The notes under the pieces were generated by a model. The model had not been told where the DNA came from. It was given only the letters and a program-made list of their open reading frames with translations, and did not search any database. Of a DNA stretch of 35,066 bases, positions 7,422 through 15,699 are shown in pieces (position 1 is the stretch's first letter; every line of letters starts with the position of its first letter). Origin of the DNA: Coprobacillus sp. Its GTDB lineage: Bacteria > Bacillota_I > Bacilli_A > RFN20 > CAG-826. The stretch spans positions 1 through 35,066 of the forward strand of contig JAJQAP010000014.1 of NCBI GenBank assembly GCA_021203745.1, given 5' to 3'. Made by a program: the position numbers and the translations under genes.

Positions 7422-9095
7422 ATGTTAACCGATAAAGAACTTGCAGATTATATTTTCCCTGAAGTTAAGGAGACAATTGAGGATTTAGAAAAGCGTTACC
7501 CAAAAAGAAACCTCAAAGAAGAGGCAGAGGTAACGAGGTTCGCTCCATCCCCAACTGGTTTTTTGCATACAGGTTCTCTTTTTACCGCGATGATTTGCGA
7601 TAAAGTCGCTCGTCAATCTGGTGGTGTTTTCTATCTACGTCTTGAAGATACCGACACAAAAAGAGAAATTGAAAATAGTAAAACAATTATCCTTGATCAG
7701 TTAAAAGCCTTTAATATCACTCCTAGTGAAGGATTTTTAGGAGATAAGCAAGTCGGAGATTATGGACCATATGTCCAGTCCGAGAGAGCGGATATCTATA
7801 AAGTAGTGATTAAATATTTAATCTCGATAGGAAGAGCCTATCCTTGTTTTGCCACCCAAGAAGAACTTGACGCAATGAGAAAAGAACAAGAAGCGGCAAA
7901 ACTTATTACTGGATATTATGGGCAATTTGCTAAGTACCGTTTCTTAAATAACGATGAAAGAAAAGCCCTAATCGATAGTGGTAAACCTTTTGTTATACGT
8001 TTTAAGAGTTTAGGCAACCACATTAAGAAAATTAGAATCCATGACCTCATTAGAGGAGAGTTTGATATCGCCCAAAACGATCAAGATATCGTCATCTATA
8101 AATCCGATGGACTTCCAACATATCATTTAGCTCATGTTGTCGATGATCACTTTATGAGAACCACCACAGTGATTAGAGGGGAGGAGTGGATAGCCTCTTT
8201 ACCAATCCATCTTGATTTATTTGAGGCGCTTGGTTGGGAAGCTCCTAGATATGCTCATCTTCCGTTAATCTTAAAACAGACAGAAGAGGGGACTAGAAGA
8301 AAACTCTCTAAGCGTCTAGATAAAGAAGCCGCGGTCAGCTTCTTCCTTGAAGAGGGTTATCCAACAGAAGCGATTATTATGTATTTAATGACTATCGCTA
8401 ATTCAAATTTTGAGGAATGGATTTTTGCTCATAAATTTAAAGATATGGACCAATTTAACTTCACTTTTGATAAGGTTTCTTTAGAAGGAGCGCTTTTTGA
8501 TATTAATAAACTCAATTTCTTTAGTCGGGAATGTCTTGCTAAATTAACCAAAAAAGAGATAACGGATATGGCTTATGAGTACGCAACGAAGTATTCTCCT
8601 AAATTAAAAGAGGTGATTGATAGCGATAGAGCTTATTTTGAAGAGATTTTAAATATCGAAAGAGAAAAAGAAAATCCAAGAAAAGATTATTACCGTTTTA
8701 TTGATCTTTATGAAAATATCGCGTTTTTCTACGAGGATGATTGGAAAAATATCGTAAATGATATAAAAAACCTCCCATTTAACAGAGAAAAATATAATAA
8801 CGAAACAATAAAAGAAGTTTTAAGGGCAATTTATGATAATATTGATCTTCCTGACGAGGAAAGTGTTTGGTTTGACCATTTAAAACAAATCGGGGCTAAA
8901 TTAGGTTTTGCCGCAAATAACAAAGAATATAAAGAAAGCCCAGATAGTTATAAAGGAGTGGTCGCGGATGTTGCAGAGATTCTCCGCATTACTTTAACGA
9001 CACGTAAAAATTCACCAAATCTATATTACGTTATGAGAGTTCTTGGACTTGAAAAGAGTAAACAAAGAATTGATTATATAATCACACTCCTATAA
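7422..9095 (+). CDS. gltX: Glutamate--tRNA ligase
   Basis: RFAPSPTGFLHTGSLFTAM (HIGH-like) and RRKLSKR (KMSKS-like); N-terminal extension YPKRNLKE. In-frame stop at 7407 precludes an upstream start. Confidence 0.93.
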   Translation: MLTDKELADYIFPEVKETIEDLEKRYPKRNLKEEAEVTRFAPSPTGFLHTGSLFTAMICDKVARQSGGVFYLRLEDTDTKREIENSKTIILDQLKAFNITPSEGFLGDKQVGDYGPYVQSERADIYKVVIKYLISIGRAYPCFATQEELDAMRKEQEAAKLITGYYGQFAKYRFLNNDERKALIDSGKPFVIRFKSLGNHIKKIRIHDLIRGEFDIAQNDQDIVIYKSDGLPTYHLAHVVDDHFMRTTTVIRGEEWIASLPIHLDLFEALGWEAPRYAHLPLILKQTEEGTRRKLSKRLDKEAAVSFFLEEGYPTEAIIMYLMTIANSNFEEWIFAHKFKDMDQFNFTFDKVSLEGALFDINKLNFFSRECLAKLTKKEITDMAYEYATKYSPKLKEVIDSDRAYFEEILNIEREKENPRKDYYRFIDLYENIAFFYEDDWKNIVNDIKNLPFNREKYNNETIKEVLRAIYDNIDLPDEESVWFDHLKQIGAKLGFAANNKEYKESPDSYKGVVADVAEILRITLTTRKNSPNLYYVMRVLGLEKSKQRIDYIITLL

Positions 9096-9113
9096 AATAA
9101 TTAAGTGCACCTT

Positions 9114-9188
9114 GGTCCCATGGTCAAGAGGTTAAGACGAGACCCTCTCAAGGTCTAATCCCGGGTTCGATTCCCGGTGGGATCACCA
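9114..9188 (+). tRNA. tRNA-Glu(CTC)
   Basis: GGTCCCATGGTCAAGAGGTTAAGACGAGACCCTCTCAAGGTCTAATCCCGGGTTCGATTCCCGGTGGGATCACCA. Anticodon stem AGACC/GGTCT, loop CTCTCAA, encoded CCA. Confidence 0.95.
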
Positions 9189-9204
9189 AAAATAAAAAGA
9201 AAAT

Positions 9205-9233
9205 AAAACGCGTGAAAATCGCGTTTTTTTTCT
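9205..9233 (+). terminator. Intrinsic terminator after tRNA-Glu
   Basis: AAAACGCGtgaaaatCGCGTTTTTTTT. Confidence 0.85.
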
Positions 9234-9374
9234 TCATTTTAAAAACCCTGTAAATTAGGAAAATGTATCAGTTTTTATCAAAAATGCAGTGTTTTTTGGT
9301 TTCAAAAAAACTTGAAAACTACTAGTAAACTCCTAAAAATAACGCAAAACCGCCAATTAATTAACAAAAAAATA

Positions 9375-9402
9375 TTGCATTTTATTATTTTATTTATAAA
9401 AT
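9375..9402 (+). promoter_or_regulatory. Predicted promoter of the 9424 gene
   Basis: TTGCAT-16 nt-TAAAAT, followed by SD gaggtg. Confidence 0.4.
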
Positions 9403-9423
9403 ATAAATAAGAGGTGATTTAGT

Positions 9424-10980
9424 ATGAAAACTGGTCTTAAAAAAACATTACTTGTAACTGGATTACTCACCCTTATTCTAGTAGTCATTTGGGCGGTTTT
9501 ATTCCTCATCCAAGGACTATTCCATGAAGGTGATTTCGTTACATATCTAACTAATCAATTTGAGCCCATCAAGACATACTTTGCAAGTTGGAACGGAGAA
9601 GAGTGGAGTGCTCTATTCCAAGTCGATGGATATCTCGGTGAAACAATTGGACTTATCGTTCTAGTTGTCATCATCATTCTATCAATTGTTCTTGCTTGTG
9701 TTGGACGTCGTGGTTGGGTTGTTTTACCACTCCTCGGATTCATTGTTCTCGCAATTGGTATTTGGGATACAAGAGTCACTTGTGGATACCTAATTGATGC
9801 TCTCCTTGGTAGAGATCTACCTAGTGATGTCACAATTTATGCTTACAATCAACTAGGATTCTGGTATTACCTTGGTATGCTTGCTGCATATATCTTAGGT
9901 CTCATCTGTACAGTCATTTTCTGGATTGCATCCCTAAGTGCGACATGCAGAAAGAGAGAAGGTTCTGTTAAAGCATTCTTAAATGAAGAAACAACAGAAG
10001 CTGAATACGAAGGTGAAGTTGTACCTGAGTTTGCCGCTTCAATTGAAGAAGAACCTGAAATTGAAACCGAAGAAGCTCCAAAAGCTGAAGAGAGTGCTAG
10101 TGCAACAGCATCTGATGATCTTGTTAAACTTCTAAGAGAGGTTGTAAGAGACATCGTTAGAGATGAAGTTGCAAGAACTAACGCCAATGGTGAAGTTGGT
10201 GCTACAGAGCTCAATCCACAAACTGGTGTCACATTCGGTGGTCCACTTGTCGTTCAATACTTCAATGGTATTGGCCCAGATGGTAAACCATGCAAAGGTC
10301 CAAAAGAAGAGGATAAGTGTGAATGCCAGGGGGAAACGTTAAGTGGTGAAGAGAAGTCTTCACCAGTAGTTGTTCAAATCTATAATCGTGAAGCGGAAGA
10401 AGCTCCTGCCCCCGTAGAAGAGGAAGAAGTTGTTCCTGAAGCTGAACCTGTCGCTGAAGTCGTGGAAGAGCCTGTCCCAAAACCAGCTCCTGCCCCAGCG
10501 AAAAAAGCCACAAAACCTGCTGCTAAAGCAGTCCCTGTGGAAAAGACAAAAATCGTTCGTATTCCATTCCAGACAAGAATTGTCGAAGCGGACGATGAGA
10601 TGAAGAGCAACTATAATGCCCTCAAGAATAACATTTTATCTTACGGAGTTAAGTCTCGTGTCTCCAATAGTGGTGATACATTCCGTCTCCATCGTAAGAC
10701 ATACGTCAAGATCACGATTGCAGGTAAGAGTCTAAAGCTATACTTTGCTTTAAACCCAGAGGATTACAGAGAGTCCACAGTTCCTGTGCAGGATGCCGGA
10801 GCCAAAGGAATCTATGCTGATATCCCACTTGTGTTCAAGGTCAAGAGCGCTCTATCATTACGTCGTGCCTTCACCTTAATTAGTGAAGTCATGGAAAAAG
10901 ATGATTTAGAGCAGGGTGAAGTTGGTGATGTTGATTGGGTAAAAGATATCGCAATCAATGGTGCTTCTAACGAAGATTAA
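9424..10980 (+). CDS. Four-TM membrane protein with long acidic/Pro-Ala-rich linker and conserved C-terminal cytoplasmic domain of unknown function
   Basis: About four hydrophobic helices in the first 180 aa; linker EEAPAPVEEEEVVPEAEPVAEVVEEPVPKPAPAPAKKATKPAAKAV; C-terminal IPFQTRIVEADDEMKSNYNALKNNILSYGVKSRVSNSGDTFRLHRKTYVKITIAGKSLKLYFAL. Confidence 0.8.
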   Translation: MKTGLKKTLLVTGLLTLILVVIWAVLFLIQGLFHEGDFVTYLTNQFEPIKTYFASWNGEEWSALFQVDGYLGETIGLIVLVVIIILSIVLACVGRRGWVVLPLLGFIVLAIGIWDTRVTCGYLIDALLGRDLPSDVTIYAYNQLGFWYYLGMLAAYILGLICTVIFWIASLSATCRKREGSVKAFLNEETTEAEYEGEVVPEFAASIEEEPEIETEEAPKAEESASATASDDLVKLLREVVRDIVRDEVARTNANGEVGATELNPQTGVTFGGPLVVQYFNGIGPDGKPCKGPKEEDKCECQGETLSGEEKSSPVVVQIYNREAEEAPAPVEEEEVVPEAEPVAEVVEEPVPKPAPAPAKKATKPAAKAVPVEKTKIVRIPFQTRIVEADDEMKSNYNALKNNILSYGVKSRVSNSGDTFRLHRKTYVKITIAGKSLKLYFALNPEDYRESTVPVQDAGAKGIYADIPLVFKVKSALSLRRAFTLISEVMEKDDLEQGEVGDVDWVKDIAINGASNED

Positions 10981-11000
10981 TCTACTTTATCAAACATATA

Positions 11001-11036
11001 AAAATCCCTCCATCAATTTGGAGGGTTTTTATTATA
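11001..11036. terminator. Bidirectional intrinsic terminator
   Basis: AAAATCCCTCCAtcaattTGGAGGGTTTTTATT between convergent genes. Confidence 0.85.
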
Positions 11037-11053
11037 TATAAATATAGATATAT

Positions 11054-12355
11054 TTACTCAACGACTTCCCAGACCACTGGATGAACCTCTACAGGACTAG
11101 AGACAAATTCATAAGCTTCTTTAATATCGGGGATTAGTTCATTATAGTCCTCTTTATTTGTGTAGATCGTGCAAAGTAAGTCTCCTTTACTAACTTTATC
11201 TCCAACCTTTTTGTCTAAGATGATGCCCGCACTCATATCGATAAGGTCATCTAGTGTTTCTCTTCCCGCGCCTAGTTTCATCGAGGCTTCTCCTATTGCT
11301 AGGGCATTAATCCTTTTGATATATCCTTCTTTATCGCTTCTTACTTCAATGATGTTATTTGATAAAACCCATTTAGAGGGTTCATAGAGATAAGATATAT
11401 CCCCGCCCTGGGCTTTAACCATATTGACTAGACACTGAAAGGCTCTTCCATCTTCAATAACCTTATGAAGCATTGTATCCGCTTCTTCTTTTGAACTAGC
11501 GAGTCCTGCTTGTTCTAAAATTATTGAACCGCATGTATAACATAACTCCATTAAGTCTTTAGGACCATTTCCGTGAAGTGCGTTTATTGCCTCTTTAACT
11601 TCTAGGGCATTACCTACAGCGTATCCAAGTGGTTCATTCATATCGGAGAGAACCGCCTTTGTATTTCTACCTAAGGAGTTACCGATTTCCACCATGGTGG
11701 TGGCGAGCTCTCTTGCGCTTTCTAGGTCTTTCATAAATGCTCCTTCTCCAAAGGTAACATCTAAGAGGATTGTGTCTGTGCCTGAAGCTAGTTTTTTACT
11801 CATTACAGAAGAGGCAATTAAAGGAATAGCTTCTACTGTTCCAGTGACATCTCTTAAAGCGTATAGCTTTTTATCCGCGGGGACAAGTTCACTAGTTTGA
11901 CCAATTATAGCAATACCTATATCGTTAACTTGGTCAATAAACTGCTCATCCGTTTCTGTTATTGATAGACCTGGAATAGATTCTAGTTTATCAAGAGTGC
12001 CTCCAGTATGACCTAGTCCACGTCCAGACATCTTAGCAACTTTTGCCCCACACGCACAAACCATTGGGCATAAAACCAAAGATGTTTTATCTCCTACACC
12101 ACCTGTCGAGTGTTTATCAATCTTTACCCCTTTAATTTTAGAAAGATCCATCGTCTCCCCTGAATATTCCATTTCATGTGTTAATGTGGCAATTTCTCTT
12201 TTATCCATCCCTTGAAAGAGGATAGCCATAGCTAGCGCACTTGCCTGGTAATCAGGGATATCTCCTTTTGTGTATCCTTTAATAAAGAAAGCTATCTCTT
12301 TATCGCTTAAAGGATAACCATCTCTTTTCTTTGTGATGATGTCGACCATTCTCAT
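11054..12355 (-). CDS. pdp: Pyrimidine-nucleoside phosphorylase (thymidine phosphorylase family)
   Basis: MRMVDIITKKRDGYPLSDKEIAFFIKGYTKGDIPDYQASALAMAI...KHSTGGVGDKTSLVLCPMVCACGAKVAKMSGRGLGHTGGTLDKLESIPG. SD gggggaga upstream. Confidence 0.93.
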   Translation of the reverse strand: MRMVDIITKKRDGYPLSDKEIAFFIKGYTKGDIPDYQASALAMAILFQGMDKREIATLTHEMEYSGETMDLSKIKGVKIDKHSTGGVGDKTSLVLCPMVCACGAKVAKMSGRGLGHTGGTLDKLESIPGLSITETDEQFIDQVNDIGIAIIGQTSELVPADKKLYALRDVTGTVEAIPLIASSVMSKKLASGTDTILLDVTFGEGAFMKDLESARELATTMVEIGNSLGRNTKAVLSDMNEPLGYAVGNALEVKEAINALHGNGPKDLMELCYTCGSIILEQAGLASSKEEADTMLHKVIEDGRAFQCLVNMVKAQGGDISYLYEPSKWVLSNNIIEVRSDKEGYIKRINALAIGEASMKLGAGRETLDDLIDMSAGIILDKKVGDKVSKGDLLCTIYTNKEDYNELIPDIKEAYEFVSSPVEVHPVVWEVVE

Positions 12356-12414
12356 AATAGTCTCCCCCTTTTATATAAATGTCATTTTTGATAGTTTTAT
12401 TGTAAACTTTAATT

Positions 12415-13719
12415 ATGGACTTTGTAAAACATTTAGAAACATACCTAAATAAAGAAGAGATTGATTCACTCCTTACCTCTTTAGATAAACCCCCAAAAGG
12501 AGGAATACTTATTAACCCCAACAAGATTGATAAATCCCTTCTTTTAGATAAATATCCTAGTCTAAAAGAAAACCCTTTAATAAAAAACTCCTTTATCTAT
12601 GATAAAGAAAGTCTTAAACCATCACAAAATCTCTTTTATGAACTAGGGTGTTATTACCTTTCTGATCCAGGAGCGATGATACCCGCTTCAATATTAGAAG
12701 TTAATGATAAGGATATTATCCTCGATTTATGCGCGGCACCTGGAGGTAAATCTATCCAGTTAGCCTTTTCTTATCCTAACTCTTTAATTATCTCTAATGA
12801 TATATCATCCGCTCGTTTAAACTCATTAGAGTTTAACTCAGCTTCTCTAGGTTTAACTAATTTAGTAATTACAAATAATGACTTTAAAAAGAATGATCTC
12901 TATTTAAGCTTTTTAAATTACTTTGATAAGGTCGTGCTAGATGCCCCCTGCAGCGGTTCTGGGATGTTTAGAAAAGAAGAAAAGATGAAAGAGGACTGGA
13001 CCTATAATAAAGTCTTAAAATACCAAAAAGCACAAAAAGAATTAATATTAATGGCCTTTGATATGTTAAAACCAGGAGGAGTCTTATCTTATTCTACCTG
13101 CTCCTATAGTGAAGAGGAGGATGAAGATATAATTGAATACCTTTTAAATAATAGAAGTGATGCTTCTTTAATTAATATCCCTTCCTATTCATCTTTTTAT
13201 ACTAGTAGATATAAACCTTATGGAATTCATCTTTTCCCTTATCTCTACCAGGGAGAGGGTCAATATGTCTGCTTAATAAAAAAAGAAGGTGAATCTATAT
13301 ATACTAATATAAAGAATAAAAAGATAGATAAGGATACCCTTAACTATAAGTCTAGATTTAAAGAAAACCCCTTACCTTATTATTTAGAGTATAAAGGGTA
13401 TTTGTTTGCACTACCTAGACTAATAGATGAGAAAATTTTTAATAAGTTAAATGTCACTTATCCCTGTGTACGTATTGGTAAAATTAGTAACAATCAAGTG
13501 TATAAGTACGATGTCCACTACGGAAGGATATTAAAAGATTACTCGTTTAAATTAGAGTTAACTGAAAAAGAATGTAATGAGTATATAAGTGGCCATACTT
13601 TATCTAAAGACACTAAAGATGGTATTTATCTACTTACCTATAAGGGACTAGGTCTCTCTCTTTGTAAGGTTAATAATAACATTATTAAAAACTGGTATAA
13701 CATCAATCGTTATAAATAA
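12415..13719 (+). CDS. rsmF: NOL1/NOP2/Sun-family rRNA cytosine-C5 methyltransferase (RsmF-like)
   Basis: DLCAAPGGKSIQLAF, DAPCSGSGMFRKEE and SYSTCSYSEEEDE motifs, with a C-terminal extension. Confidence 0.87.
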   Translation: MDFVKHLETYLNKEEIDSLLTSLDKPPKGGILINPNKIDKSLLLDKYPSLKENPLIKNSFIYDKESLKPSQNLFYELGCYYLSDPGAMIPASILEVNDKDIILDLCAAPGGKSIQLAFSYPNSLIISNDISSARLNSLEFNSASLGLTNLVITNNDFKKNDLYLSFLNYFDKVVLDAPCSGSGMFRKEEKMKEDWTYNKVLKYQKAQKELILMAFDMLKPGGVLSYSTCSYSEEEDEDIIEYLLNNRSDASLINIPSYSSFYTSRYKPYGIHLFPYLYQGEGQYVCLIKKEGESIYTNIKNKKIDKDTLNYKSRFKENPLPYYLEYKGYLFALPRLIDEKIFNKLNVTYPCVRIGKISNNQVYKYDVHYGRILKDYSFKLELTEKECNEYISGHTLSKDTKDGIYLLTYKGLGLSLCKVNNNIIKNWYNINRYK

Positions 13720-13804
13720 TAGTTTTTTGTAAAAAACTACTTGCTATATCGCAAAAATAACAATAGACTAATAAAAGTTTATGAAAGAAAGGAGAATTTT
13801 TATT

Positions 13805-15544
13805 ATGAAAAAAGGATTAATGACAACACTTGCATGCTTAGCACTTGTCTTCTCTGTTACCGGTTGCGGTTCAAATGAAGGAACAGTCCGTACGATCAGA
13901 GAAGTCTTACAATATGATAATGTTACTGGTCTTTTTGTCCTTGATGGAGAAAAAGTAACCATTAAGAATGCCGTTGTTAATGGTCAACACGGCGATACTT
14001 TAACCATCGCCTTACAAACTACCTACACCACGGTTGAGGTTGTCCAAAAGAAAGCCGATCCTGATATTAAAATCAGAACCACTGTGGATGTCACAGGCAC
14101 TGTTGAAACATATCATGGTCGTTGCCGTATTGTAGACGCCACAGTTACCACAGTGGACGATACAAGACTAGCTGTCTATGTCACAGGTGGGATGACAACA
14201 TTCTCACAATTTGATTCCTTTGGTCGTACAGCCTCAGGTGTCCTTGCTACTGATGTCCCACTTCAAATCGTTTCTTTTAACGGAATAACCGAGTTTAAAG
14301 AAGGTGTAGATTCCATTCTTACCGTCTGTTACCAAGGTGATGAGGATCCAAATGACTATATTGACTTCATCGTCTGGGGTGATACAGATGAGCAAACCCT
14401 TAACTATTTAAATGCCTACTTCTTTGGCAATAACACAGGAAGCGTTGTAACATGGGACGATCCATTTAACTATGCGGATTCTCACTCTGAAATTCCTGCC
14501 ACTTGGACAGGTCTAGGTGAAAAATCCGTTATAAAAGGACTCTATCACTTCTTCTACGATGAAGAACTCGATTCATTTGGTATGGGTCCAATGTTCTACA
14601 TCGATAATATTTGTATACCATCTCTTGAAGGATACGAACTCTATGACGAAGAGAGCGCATTGACAACATTATTTGATAATCTTGCTTCAGCCTATGAATC
14701 TGGTGATGATGGTGCCTCTTACTCCGCTCACATCACATATAAGACCCTTGAAGGTACTGAAATCGATTCTAGCGAGACAACTGGTTGGGTTACTTCTGGT
14801 GATAACCTCTCACCTGAATTTGAAGATTATCTTGCTTTAGGTACCACAGAAACAGAGGATAATTGTTGGGTTAGAGCATGTCCATCACGCTTTGAAGTCT
14901 TATGGAGAGATGCTTCATTAACAAGTGGCGACTACGATTACCTCAATCAAGTATGGGTTGACTGGACCGATGAAGATGAGGAACAATGGACTGATCTATA
15001 TTACTTCTATACTGAAGATGCCTATAATACCTTCATTTCAAGCATTGCTGAAGGTGGATATCAGGGTGAATATACCCCTACGGACAATAATGCGGAATTT
15101 GTGTATACATATGAAGGCACTTGGTATTACTACTACCTTACCCTCTATGATATGGCCTACTACGATACCAGCTTCCATGATAACGGTCAGGTGACAAGAG
15201 ACATCAATGGAGAACAGTTAACCGGTACTCAATTCCTTGTTAACGATTCTAATGTCGTCCATGATCTTTGGGATTGCCTTGCCGGAAATGGATGGGGTAC
15301 TACCTATACCTGGGAAGACGAGGATCTTACTCTTCCAACCCTAGAAGATATCTTCTATGTCAAGGGTGAAGAAGATGGAAACGACTTCTTCCGTGCGACA
15401 TACGCTCGAGATACGGGCTGGTACTATAACACAACCTCACATCCAACTGGTGATGTTGTCTTCTGGGCTTCATTTACCTGGTACTGCGATGTGACAATTG
15501 GTGATAACACCATCGGTAACACTGTTACTGCTGAGAAAGACTAA
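13805..15544 (+). CDS. Lipoprotein with N-terminal OB-fold-like region (paralogue A of tandem pair)
   Basis: MKKGLMTTLACLALVFSVTGCGSN lipobox. SD gaaaggag lies between the track start (13781) and ATG13805, so 13805 is preferred. Confidence 0.82.
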   Translation: MKKGLMTTLACLALVFSVTGCGSNEGTVRTIREVLQYDNVTGLFVLDGEKVTIKNAVVNGQHGDTLTIALQTTYTTVEVVQKKADPDIKIRTTVDVTGTVETYHGRCRIVDATVTTVDDTRLAVYVTGGMTTFSQFDSFGRTASGVLATDVPLQIVSFNGITEFKEGVDSILTVCYQGDEDPNDYIDFIVWGDTDEQTLNYLNAYFFGNNTGSVVTWDDPFNYADSHSEIPATWTGLGEKSVIKGLYHFFYDEELDSFGMGPMFYIDNICIPSLEGYELYDEESALTTLFDNLASAYESGDDGASYSAHITYKTLEGTEIDSSETTGWVTSGDNLSPEFEDYLALGTTETEDNCWVRACPSRFEVLWRDASLTSGDYDYLNQVWVDWTDEDEEQWTDLYYFYTEDAYNTFISSIAEGGYQGEYTPTDNNAEFVYTYEGTWYYYYLTLYDMAYYDTSFHDNGQVTRDINGEQLTGTQFLVNDSNVVHDLWDCLAGNGWGTTYTWEDEDLTLPTLEDIFYVKGEEDGNDFFRATYARDTGWYYNTTSHPTGDVVFWASFTWYCDVTIGDNTIGNTVTAEKD

Positions 15545-15561
15545 TTACAACATATATAATT

Positions 15562-15588
15562 AACCCTCCCTTTATGGGAGGGTTTTAT
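15562..15588 (+). terminator. Intrinsic terminator after lipoprotein A
   Basis: AACCCTCCCtttatGGGAGGGTTTT. Confidence 0.85.
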
Positions 15589-15601
15589 CCTATTAAGGAA
15601 A

Positions 15602-15625
15602 TGTATAAAAATTCATTTTTATACA
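15602..15625. promoter_or_regulatory. Perfect inverted repeat TGTATAAAAA-TTCA-TTTTTATACA
   Basis: 10-bp arms, 4-nt centre, in the intergenic region upstream of lipoprotein B. Confidence 0.45.
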
Positions 15626-15699
15626 AAATACTTTATTAAAGACTAAAAGAAGAATAAACTTATTAAGGACAAACGAAAGGAGAAAACAAAAAACAAAAA

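Noticed and set aside
9555-10610. Four minus-strand ORFs (9555..9833, 9867..10232, 10262..10513, 10380..10610) antisense to the 9424 gene
   Set aside because: Low-complexity translations (Ser/Thr/Gly or Leu/Gln/Arg rich) mirror the codon composition of the plus-strand gene. No SD or family signal.
12300-12524. 74-aa minus ORF spanning the pdp/rsmF junction
   Set aside because: Overlaps both well-supported divergent genes, crosses their promoter region, and has no recognisable domain.
13768-13962. 64-aa minus ORF over the lipoprotein A start
   Set aside because: Antisense to a signal peptide with a lipobox, with no independent support.
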